Shown: positions 29,423 to 36,825 of the stretch, one piece after another
Layout: the number at the start of each line of letters is the position of its first letter
Numbering within the stretch: position 1 is the stretch's first letter
From: Streptomyces sp. NBC_01217
Lineage (GTDB): Bacteria; Actinomycetota; Actinomycetes; Streptomycetales; Streptomycetaceae
Direction of reading: 5' to 3'
DNA length: 64,000 nucleotides
Assembly: GCF_035994185.1 (NCBI RefSeq)
Contig: NZ_CP108538.1
Coordinates: forward strand, 7,381,501 to 7,445,500
The notes under the pieces: generated by a model
The model's database searches: none
The model's input: the letters and a program-made list of their open reading frames with translations, nothing else
Told to the model about the DNA's origin: nothing
Translations under genes and position numbers: made by a program

Positions 29423-30511
29423 TCAGCCGCCGGTGGCGGGGGACTTCTTCGCGGACTTTGGGATCGTGGCGTCCTCGCGGATCGCCTTCCACAAGGTGTT
29501 GGCCTGCGGCTGCGCGGCCACGACCCGGTTCGGATCGGCCTTGTCGTACGCCACCGGGAGCATGATCGTCTCCATCGAGGCGGGGTCGACGCCCTGCATG
29601 GAGCGGGCGAACTTCGAGAGCGAGTTCAGCGAGGCGAGACCGTCGTCGGTCGTCAGCGACTTGGTCGCCGAGTTGGCGATCTTGTACGTGTCCGTCGGAC
29701 TGCTCAGCAGGTCCTGGGACTTGACCTCGCTCAGCAGCGCCAGCAGGAACTGCTGCTGCAGCCCGATCCGGCCGAGGTCGCTGCCGTCCCCGATGCCGTG
29801 CCGGGTGCGCACGTACGCGAGCGACTGCGTGCCGTCGAGCTTGTGCGGTCCGGCGGTGAGGTCGAGGCCCGAGGACTTGTCGTGGATGTCCTGCGGGACG
29901 TCCACGGTGACGCCGCCTATCGCGTCGACCAGATCCTTGAACCCGGCGAAATTGATCTCCAGGTAGTGGTCGATCCGGATCTTGGACATCTTCTCCACGG
30001 TCTTGACCACACAGGCCGGACCGACCTGCGAGTAGACGGAGTTGAACATCACGCGGTTCGCCGCGGGGACGGCCGTGCCGTCGGCCTTGGTGCACTCGGG
30101 CCGGGTGACGAGGGTGTCACGCGGTATGGACACGGCGACGGCCCTGGTGCGGCCCTCGGGAATGTGCACGACCATCGCGGTGTCGGACCGGGCCCCGCTG
30201 ACGCTGCCGCCGCCGCCCAGCTCCTTGTTCTCCGCACCGGCCCGCGAGTCCGAGCCGAGAACCAGCAGGTTCTGCCCGCTGGTCGGCAGCTTCTCGGGGC
30301 GGTCGTCACCGAGCGCCTTGTCGATGTCGACGCCCTTGATGTTCCCGTCGAGACTGCTGTAGAGCCAGTAGGCGGTGCCGCCCCCGGCGAGCAGCAGGAC
30401 GAGCAGGACACCGAGAGTGATCTTGAGTCCGCGGCGGCGCTTGCGGGGGGCTCTTCGGGAACGGGGACTGTCGGATTCCAGCTGTCCGGTGGCAGGGGTC
30501 TGGTCAGTCAT
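29423..30511 (-). CDS. LytR-CpsA-Psr (LCP) family cell-wall polymer ligase
   Basis: 362-aa type II membrane protein. A basic cytoplasmic tail (RRAPRKRRRG) and a single membrane helix at about residues 29-50 precede the extracellular LCP domain. Typical stretches are LLVLGSDSRAG, SDTAMVVHIPEG, VSIPRDTLV and YVRTRHGIGDGSDLGRIGLQQQFL, with Arg residues that bind polyprenyl pyrophosphate. LCP enzymes transfer wall teichoic acids or other glycopolymers from lipid carriers to peptidoglycan. This fits the teichoic-acid operon only 1.5 kb away. ATG at 30511. Confidence 0.92.
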   Translation of the reverse strand: MTDQTPATGQLESDSPRSRRAPRKRRRGLKITLGVLLVLLLAGGGTAYWLYSSLDGNIKGVDIDKALGDDRPEKLPTSGQNLLVLGSDSRAGAENKELGGGGSVSGARSDTAMVVHIPEGRTRAVAVSIPRDTLVTRPECTKADGTAVPAANRVMFNSVYSQVGPACVVKTVEKMSKIRIDHYLEINFAGFKDLVDAIGGVTVDVPQDIHDKSSGLDLTAGPHKLDGTQSLAYVRTRHGIGDGSDLGRIGLQQQFLLALLSEVKSQDLLSSPTDTYKIANSATKSLTTDDGLASLNSLSKFARSMQGVDPASMETIMLPVAYDKADPNRVVAAQPQANTLWKAIREDATIPKSAKKSPATGG

Positions 30512-30682
30512 GGGCTCGTCTGCTTCTTCCGTCGGGACGCGACACTCGCGTGCGAGAGGGACCGGGCGGCAGAGGGGTACCAGCCCACCTGTCTGTAGCA
30601 GGATGGAGTGAATGATAGACAGATGTTCGGACAGTTGATGGTGTGGGGGTGTTCACGCTGAAGTGAAGACCAGGTGGACGGT

Positions 30683-30712
30683 ATGACAAACTTCTCCTCC
30701 GAATGTCTGTAG
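30683..30712 (+). other. Possible 9-codon upstream ORF
   Basis: ATG at 30683 with AGGTGG 5 nt upstream encodes MTNFSSECL and stops at 30710-30712. It overlaps the presumed start (30703) of the next gene, which itself lacks a ribosome site; translational coupling is possible. Confidence 0.35.
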
Positions 30713-31875
30713 GTGCCCGTGAGGCTACGGAAAGGCGGGACGGGCTCGTGAGCCGTGGCAGGGGTGGCAGGGCAGTGGTTCCCCGCGGGGGCACGAACGA
30801 GGCCGGGGCGCACGCCCCGTCGGTGACCGCCGTGCCGCCCGGACGCTGGCTGTTCACCCGTCCTGACGGACTCATGACCGCGTACGGGCAAGGCCCGCAG
30901 GGGCTGGTCCGGTGGACCGAGCACACCGCAGAGGGCTGGACGGGTCCCGAAGCGATCGAGGTGCCCGGCTGGGCCGGTCATCTGAGCACGGCCCGGACGC
31001 GCGAGGGCTACGTGCATCTCGCCGCCCGCCGTTCGGTCGCCGCCGACCCGGGCCGGTCGGAGATCGTGCTCGCGACCCAGTTCCAGACCGGCCGCGCGCT
31101 GACCCCTTGGCACAACCTCGGCGCACCGAAGTCCACGCCCGACGTGGACAATTCCCCCGCATTCGGACCGCTGACCACCGTGAATCTCAGCACCGGATCC
31201 ATCCATGTGCTGATCGCCACGCGCACCGGCGAGATCTTCCGGCGCAGCCGCAACCCCGAGGGCAACTGGGGCGGTTGGAAGAGCGTCACGAACGGCCCCT
31301 GCCCGGGTGAACCCACCGCGGTCATGACGGATGGCGGACCGCTGGAGATCCTGGTCCAGGGCGTGTCGGAGGCCGACCGCTGGGTGGGCAGGGCGCAGGG
31401 GCGTTTCGAACTCGCCGACCGCATCGCAACGCCAGTCGCCGCGGGCAGCGCGACGGCGTACGAGACCGGTCCCAAGCGCGCCACGTTCTTCTGGCGCTAC
31501 CCCGGCGACAATTCCGTCGTGGCCTGGCGCCCGCAGGCCACCGGCAGCGAGGGCCTGATGACGCTCGGAGGCGCGGGCGGGCGTGGCGCGCCCGGCGTGA
31601 CGCGGGTGATCCTCGGGGGGTACGACTGCACCGTTCTCGTCCAGATCGCCCTCCACGGCGGCATGGAGGTCGCCGCCTACGTCACGGAGAACGAGGGGTA
31701 CGGCATGTGGTGGGCGCCGCTCGGCGGCCCCGACGCGGAGTCGGTCCAGGCCGTCGTCGACGGCTTCGGGCGGGTGGTGGTGGCCGCGCTCGACAAGCAG
31801 GGCGTCCTGCACGTGACGCGCCAGGACACGACCCAGGAAGGGCTCGCCTTCGGCCCGTGGCACCAGGCGCACTGA
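30703..31875 (+). CDS. Propeller-like (sialidase/PLL-type) protein of unknown function
   Basis: 390 aa with no signal peptide and no transmembrane helix. Repeating blade-like units of about 45-50 residues are visible, built around W/F-x-x-P and G-x-x-x-x-L-V patterns: WLFTRPDGLMTAYGQG, GWTGPEAIEVPGWAG, EIFRRSRNPEGNWGGWKSV, GRFELADRI, AYVTENEGYGMWWAPLGG. This suggests a beta-propeller or lectin-like fold. No catalytic motif recognised. Start uncertain: ATG 30703 has no ribosome site, GTG 30748 is an alternative. It is divergent from the LCP gene and convergent with the teichoic-acid operon. Confidence 0.7.
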   Translation: MSVGAREATERRDGLVSRGRGGRAVVPRGGTNEAGAHAPSVTAVPPGRWLFTRPDGLMTAYGQGPQGLVRWTEHTAEGWTGPEAIEVPGWAGHLSTARTREGYVHLAARRSVAADPGRSEIVLATQFQTGRALTPWHNLGAPKSTPDVDNSPAFGPLTTVNLSTGSIHVLIATRTGEIFRRSRNPEGNWGGWKSVTNGPCPGEPTAVMTDGGPLEILVQGVSEADRWVGRAQGRFELADRIATPVAAGSATAYETGPKRATFFWRYPGDNSVVAWRPQATGSEGLMTLGGAGGRGAPGVTRVILGGYDCTVLVQIALHGGMEVAAYVTENEGYGMWWAPLGGPDAESVQAVVDGFGRVVVAALDKQGVLHVTRQDTTQEGLAFGPWHQAH

Positions 31876-31895
31876 CCCGCGCGGGCGCCCCGGTT

Positions 31896-31951
31896 CCGTG
31901 CCCCGCCCCGTCACCGGGGCCCACAGCGGCGAACTCCGGTCCGGGGCACGG
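31896..31951. terminator. Branched stem-loop between convergent genes
   Basis: CCGTGCCCCG (31896-31905) pairs with CGGGGCACGG (31942-31951) around an inner hairpin. It lies between the propeller-like gene and the end of the teichoic-acid operon. Confidence 0.5.
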
Positions 31952-31976
31952 CCACGGACGGCCCGGCGGGTGTCTG

Positions 31977-33581
31977 TCACCGGCCTGTGGGCAGCGGAAG
32001 TCGTTCGGCCATCTCGATCGAGAGATCGCCGCTTTCCGAGTAGACCGGAGTGGCCACGAGTTCGAGCTGCGCCGAGCCCTGCGCCGGCGCGACGACGACG
32101 GGGCTGCGGCTGGTGATGTCCACGGCCGCGGAACGCTCACGGCCCAGGCGCACCTCCTTGGTGACCCCCTCGAAGCTCACCGCGAGAAAAACATCCCAGA
32201 CCCCCGCAGGGACCGGCCAGCCGCTGGATGTCTGACGCAGATTGACGCGCGCCGAGAACCGGCCCATCGCACGCGGCTTTCCCTTGGAGTTCACCAGCTT
32301 CTCGTCACGGCGTGCCGTGACGGAGAAGCGCTCCTCCTGCCCACTGTGACGCTCTCGCAGCACGACCTTCGTCGCCCGGTCCCGGGTGGACAACTGCTCG
32401 AAGAAGGCGAATCCCTCAAGACTCAGGATCGAGCCCGTCCACTGGACCGACGTCAGCTGGTGACTCACCGTCATCCGGTCGGTGATCTCGAAGATTTCAT
32501 CGGGCAGGGCTGTCTCCGGATCGCGGAAGAACGGCAGCGTGGTGAACACCCGGCCGCCCTCCACGGTCTTGCGGGGCGCCGGCTTTTCCTTGTCCGCTTC
32601 GTACTCGGCCATCCGCTCCGCCTCGGCGAAGCGCCCGGACGACAGCAGCGACAGGCGTACGGCGAGCGGGCGCGGCAACAGAGCGAGAGCGCCCGGCGTG
32701 CCGTGCGCGCGCAGCACTTCCTGCGCGGCCCACATGGCTCTCTCCCGCTCGGCCCGGCTCTCCTGGGCCAGGAGCAGGATGCCTGTGGCCTTGCCGAGTT
32801 CGGCCTCCAGATGGCGCGAGAGCAGATGGTCCCGCTGGGCACCGGCCGGGGCCAGCGTGCTCACCAGCTGCATCATCCGGGCTGCCAGTTGCACCCGCTC
32901 GCTGAGCCGCACCGAGGCAGCCGGAGAGGGCCCCTTGATCACACAGGTGCTGTCGGCCAGCACCGAGATGTTGTCGGCGCCGGCATAGGCGGCGGCGGTG
33001 AAGGCCATGTCGTCGCCTATGTGCATGTCGGACGGGAACTCCAGCGCCCGCCGCCGCAGCAGACTGGTCCGGAACAGCTTGTCCGGCGTGAGCGACCAGT
33101 AGACGCGGGAGCCGTACAGATCGACGGAGGCGCGGCTCCGTCGGAACATCGATGTCGCCACGGAATGCCGCCCGGAGCTTTCCAGCTTGCCCAGCACCAC
33201 GTCCGACTCGTTCTTGTCCGCGGCGCCGACCAGCTGTTCCAGGGCATCGGGCGCCAGCCGGTCGGAACCCTCCAGGAAGATCACATAGCGCGTGGCGACC
33301 TGGCTCAACGCCCAGTTGCGGGCGGTGGCGGGGCCCAGTCCCCGAGGCTGCTGTCCGGCCCGGACGAACAGAGGATGGTCATGGGCGAAACGAACCATCA
33401 GAGACCCGCTGTCGTCCGTCGATCCGTCGTCCACGGCGATGATGTGCATCCGGGCGGTGCCGATCGACTGCTTGAGCAGCGAGTCGAGACAGGCCCCGAG
33501 CGTGTCGGAGTGGTTGCTGACGCGGACGACGACGGTTACGTCCCGGATGTCGGCGGGATGGACAGGCGCGGTGTTGAGCAT
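31977..33581 (-). CDS. GT2 glycosyltransferase, probable teichoic-acid glycosyltransferase
   Basis: 534 aa. The N-terminal GT-A fold (about residues 12-230) has the nucleotide/metal motif DDGSTDDS (51-58), FLEGSDRL as the DxD-region variant and MHIGDDMAFT as the acceptor-side ED-type motif. The C-terminal 300 aa include a helical segment and a beta-rich module (about 355-534), comparable in layout to TarS/TarP-type polyribitol-phosphate glycosyltransferases. It would decorate the teichoic acid with a sugar. ATG at 33581, only 3 nt after the previous gene's stop. Last gene of the five-gene operon. Confidence 0.82.
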   Translation of the reverse strand: MLNTAPVHPADIRDVTVVVRVSNHSDTLGACLDSLLKQSIGTARMHIIAVDDGSTDDSGSLMVRFAHDHPLFVRAGQQPRGLGPATARNWALSQVATRYVIFLEGSDRLAPDALEQLVGAADKNESDVVLGKLESSGRHSVATSMFRRSRASVDLYGSRVYWSLTPDKLFRTSLLRRRALEFPSDMHIGDDMAFTAAAYAGADNISVLADSTCVIKGPSPAASVRLSERVQLAARMMQLVSTLAPAGAQRDHLLSRHLEAELGKATGILLLAQESRAERERAMWAAQEVLRAHGTPGALALLPRPLAVRLSLLSSGRFAEAERMAEYEADKEKPAPRKTVEGGRVFTTLPFFRDPETALPDEIFEITDRMTVSHQLTSVQWTGSILSLEGFAFFEQLSTRDRATKVVLRERHSGQEERFSVTARRDEKLVNSKGKPRAMGRFSARVNLRQTSSGWPVPAGVWDVFLAVSFEGVTKEVRLGRERSAAVDITSRSPVVVAPAQGSAQLELVATPVYSESGDLSIEMAERLPLPTGR

Positions 33582-33584
33582 GGC

Positions 33585-34394
33585 TTATCGACTCTCCGAG
33601 GACGCGTGCGACCGGGGCCAGGGCATCGTCCCGGTGAGTTCGGGCCACTGCCAGCGATGGAACTCGGTGGTGACGGTGTGCGGCGGGAATGCACCCGGCA
33701 CCCGGTCCAGAGGACCCACGAAGACGTTGACGGCGGCGGTCAGTTTCGTTGAGTCCGGGGTGCCCACGGTGTACTGGAACCGGTCGTATCCCAGGAAGCC
33801 GGGAGCGGGCAGATACGTCACCCAGCCGTCCGGCGACAGCTGTGTGCTTCCCTGGGCCGGCTGGGTCACCGAGATCACGGAGCTGCCGGCCGCCACAGCT
33901 GCCGTCGCATGGACCGAACCGGGGGTGTTGGGCTCGGTGACGATACGCAGGCCGGGCGCCGACACCGTATGCACCGGCAGAACCGCGTCACTGAGGCGTC
34001 CGGTCCGGATCAGCTTGCGGCCCGAGGCGTCCGGTACGGCGACGATGATCTGGGGCCGGAGCCTGGGAGCCTTCTTCGGGCGCCCCACGAGCAGCGAGAC
34101 GACCCCGGTCTGCGTCTCACCGGGTTCGGCGCGGACCCGGAACCAACCCTGCTCGGGGAAGTACTCCACACCCTGGACGGCGACGATCTCCGCCCCGTCG
34201 GCGAGCGAGTCGGCCAGCAGGTAGGCGAAGCCACGTGGCGCTCCGTCGGCGGGCGCCACGGACAGACCGAGCTGGACGTGTTCACCGGGGGCGACGCCCG
34301 CCAGCGGATCGGCGGAACTGTACAGACCGGCGTACACCGCGCCCTCTGAGGGGTCGGTGCCGACAGCCCGGCCCCGGCACAGCAGATGGTTCAC
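33585..34394 (-). CDS. Unknown beta-rich protein in the teichoic-acid operon
   Basis: 269 aa, family not recognised. No signal peptide. Beta-strand-rich throughout. The segment near the C-terminus, WVTYLPAPGFLGYDRFQYTV, is the cadherin-like/Big_9 tandem-repeat pattern seen in surface proteins. GTG at 34394 overlaps the upstream SGNH gene stop (GTGA), so the two are translationally coupled and probably act together. A role as scaffold or binding module for wall polymer modification is inference only. Confidence 0.7.
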   Translation of the reverse strand: MNHLLCRGRAVGTDPSEGAVYAGLYSSADPLAGVAPGEHVQLGLSVAPADGAPRGFAYLLADSLADGAEIVAVQGVEYFPEQGWFRVRAEPGETQTGVVSLLVGRPKKAPRLRPQIIVAVPDASGRKLIRTGRLSDAVLPVHTVSAPGLRIVTEPNTPGSVHATAAVAAGSSVISVTQPAQGSTQLSPDGWVTYLPAPGFLGYDRFQYTVGTPDSTKLTAAVNVFVGPLDRVPGAFPPHTVTTEFHRWQWPELTGTMPWPRSHASSESR

Positions 34395-35206
34395 GCGCCG
34401 GACTCCTGACCGCGATGGACGGACACACGGGACTTGGTGAGGTGGGCGAAGGTGGCGTCGTCCAGCCAGCCCAGCTCGTCGTACGAGAATGTGCGCCGGT
34501 CGAGACCGGTCACCCAGTGGGGCGGGACGATCTGCTGCCTGAGCAGGCTCCGGGCCACATAACGCGCGCACTCGACGGCCCCCTCGGGGCGAAGGTGCAC
34601 ATTGTCGGCGTCCTGCACGATCTCCTGGAGCGGCTCACCGGGCCGGAGATACGTGAAGGCGTCCTTGGAGTTTTCCGGGCCCAGCTCCTCCCACCAGGCG
34701 AGGCTCTGCCCGTACAGATCGACCACAGGGAGATGCTCCTCGCGGGCCAGCTGCCGCATGGCCACCGGATAGTCCCCGAGGAAGCGGGCGACATTGCCGT
34801 GCCGGTCGACGCGGCGCCGCTCGAACGGAAGCAGGACCACCGGATGCCCCTGAGCGTCACGGACTCCCGTGGCGTAGGCCCTCATGTGTTCCAGAAAGCT
34901 GCCGTACGGATCGGTGTGCAGGCCGGGATCGGGCTTCCAGTCGATCTGGCCGAACCCGAAGAGCAGATAGTCGCCGGGGGACATGTTCTCCAGAATCCAC
35001 TGGAGCCGGCCGCGCTCCCGGAAGCTCTTCGAGCTGGCGCGGGCGCGGGCGCAGTTGACCACTTCCACGTCATCGGTGAGGAAGAGGGGCAACGCCTGTG
35101 CCCAGCCCGCCATCGGCAGGTGGCTCACCGGACGGGTTACCGCGGTCGAGTCTCCGGCCACGAAGATCCGGCCGCGACGCGCGGCAGGCTCCGCCGTGTA
35201 GTTCAT
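34391..35206 (-). CDS. SGNH/GDSL-type esterase in the teichoic-acid operon
   Basis: 271 aa resembling rhamnogalacturonan-acetylesterase-like SGNH hydrolases. Block I is VAGDST with nucleophile S20; block III is GFGQIDW (Q in place of the usual N); block V is DNVHLRPEG with the Asp and His of the catalytic triad. No signal peptide, so it acts in the cytoplasm or is exported in another way. It may add or remove acyl groups on teichoic-acid units. ATG 35206 after GGGAGAGG. Confidence 0.82.
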   Translation of the reverse strand: MNYTAEPAARRGRIFVAGDSTAVTRPVSHLPMAGWAQALPLFLTDDVEVVNCARARASSKSFRERGRLQWILENMSPGDYLLFGFGQIDWKPDPGLHTDPYGSFLEHMRAYATGVRDAQGHPVVLLPFERRRVDRHGNVARFLGDYPVAMRQLAREEHLPVVDLYGQSLAWWEELGPENSKDAFTYLRPGEPLQEIVQDADNVHLRPEGAVECARYVARSLLRQQIVPPHWVTGLDRRTFSYDELGWLDDATFAHLTKSRVSVHRGQESGA

Positions 35207-35255
35207 ACCTCTCCCTCTTCCGGATACGACGTCGGGATGCGACGACGGGAATCGC

Positions 35256-36749
35256 TCACAGCTCCATGTCGGACTGCTCGCTGAGAACGGAGGCGATCGC
35301 CTGGTCGAAGCTCGATCGATGAGCTGCGGCATCCTGCTTGCGCGCGTCGACGACATGGCCTGTCATGTCCGCGAGAAGCACGTCCATCGCGCTGCCTGCG
35401 ACGGACTCCGAAGAGAGCCGAGAGCTCTCGGGCCCCTCGCTGAACGCCCTGGTCCGCGCGGGGGTCGTGACGGTCCCAGGATTCAGACAGTTGACCCGGA
35501 TGCCGTCGGGCTCCCACTCCTCCGCGAGAGCCTGGGTCAGATTGACGATCGCGGCCCTCGTCGAGGAGTACAGGCTGTACCCCGCACGACCCCTGGTGTA
35601 GCTGTTCGACGTGAAGAACAGCAGCTGCCCCTGGGACTCTTCGAGATACTTGAACGCGGCGCGGGCGATGTTCACCGGGGCCAGGTAGTTGACCGCCAGT
35701 GCTTCCTGGAGCGTCTCGTCGTCGGTCTCGGAGAGACGGCCGACGCTGATCACGCCCGTGGTGTTGACGACGTGGTCGATCCGGCCGGTCTCGGCGTACA
35801 CGTCGGCGAAGGCGTCGGCGACGTGCTCGGGGTTCTCCGAAAGAGTGCCGGTGGTGGAGCGGCCCAGGGCGAAGACCCGGGCGCCGTACCCTGCGGCCAG
35901 CCGCGCGATGTCCCCGCCCACACCGCCCGGTTCACCGAACACGACAACGGTGCGACCGGCCAGGTGCTCCCGGTAGAAGTCCTCGCCGGAGGGCGCCGGG
36001 GCGGTGCGCGAGGAGAGCTGGAAGAGCTTGTCGGCGATGAAGACATCGACCGGCTGGGTCACCTTCATGTTGTACTCGTCGCCCATGACGACATGGACGG
36101 GCACGTCGGGCAGGTACTTCACGACGACGGAGCAGTCGTCGGTGGCCTGGAAGGCGGGGTCGGCCAGGGCCAGCTCGTACGCCCGACGGATCGTCGACAG
36201 ACGGAAGCCCTGGGGGGTCTGCCCCCTGCGCAATCGCGCACGGTCCGGCACCTCGGTGATGAACTCACCGTCCTCGCCATGGGCGCGGGTGACCACGACG
36301 GTGTCGGACGAGGGGATGGCGACGTCGACGGCGCGGTAGCGGTCCATGGCCGCCACGCACTCCTCGACGACGCGCCCGGACAGCAGAGGGCGTACGGCGT
36401 CGTGGATCAGCAGGTTGCAGTCCTCGCCGTCGGCCAGGTGCTCGGTCACCCACTGGATGGCGAGGGAAGTGGTACCGCTGCGCGTCGCCCCGCCCGCCAG
36501 AACCTTCGACACCTTGCGCAGACCGGCGCGCGCGACGGTCCTCTCCGCGTCCGCGAGGTGGTCCGGCGCCATCATGATGACGATGTCGTCGATCTCGGAC
36601 GCGTTCTCGAAGATGTGCAGGGTGTGTTCCAGGATCGACTTGCCGGCGATCTTCAGGAGCTGCTTCGGGATTTCGAGTCCCACGCGCTGCCCGGTCCCGC
36701 CGGCGAGGATCACGGCGACAGTGCGGTTGCGGGCTGCTGAACTGGACAA
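35256..36749 (-). CDS. Bifunctional CDP-ribitol synthase: cytidylyltransferase + ribulose-5-P reductase
   Basis: 497 aa in two parts. Residues about 10-240 are an IspD/TarI-type cytidylyltransferase (LAGGTGQRVG at 15-24, IPKQLL, HDAVRPL, RRGQTPQGF). Residues about 265-490 are a short-chain reductase (VVVFGEPGGVGGDIA; Y394 of YxxxR, where R398 replaces the usual Lys). The architecture equals the Haemophilus Acs1/Bcs1 fusion that reduces ribulose 5-phosphate and activates ribitol 5-phosphate with CTP. It therefore should make CDP-ribitol for the polymerase encoded just upstream. TTG start at 36749, with GGAAG upstream; no better start exists. Confidence 0.88.
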   Translation of the reverse strand: MSSSAARNRTVAVILAGGTGQRVGLEIPKQLLKIAGKSILEHTLHIFENASEIDDIVIMMAPDHLADAERTVARAGLRKVSKVLAGGATRSGTTSLAIQWVTEHLADGEDCNLLIHDAVRPLLSGRVVEECVAAMDRYRAVDVAIPSSDTVVVTRAHGEDGEFITEVPDRARLRRGQTPQGFRLSTIRRAYELALADPAFQATDDCSVVVKYLPDVPVHVVMGDEYNMKVTQPVDVFIADKLFQLSSRTAPAPSGEDFYREHLAGRTVVVFGEPGGVGGDIARLAAGYGARVFALGRSTTGTLSENPEHVADAFADVYAETGRIDHVVNTTGVISVGRLSETDDETLQEALAVNYLAPVNIARAAFKYLEESQGQLLFFTSNSYTRGRAGYSLYSSTRAAIVNLTQALAEEWEPDGIRVNCLNPGTVTTPARTRAFSEGPESSRLSSESVAGSAMDVLLADMTGHVVDARKQDAAAHRSSFDQAIASVLSEQSDMEL

Positions 36750-36825
36750 AGGTCTTCTTCCTGAACGGGTTGAGCGGGCTGGGCCGGTTGAATGGGCTGT
36801 GGCAACAACCAGAGAGGCGGGTCGA

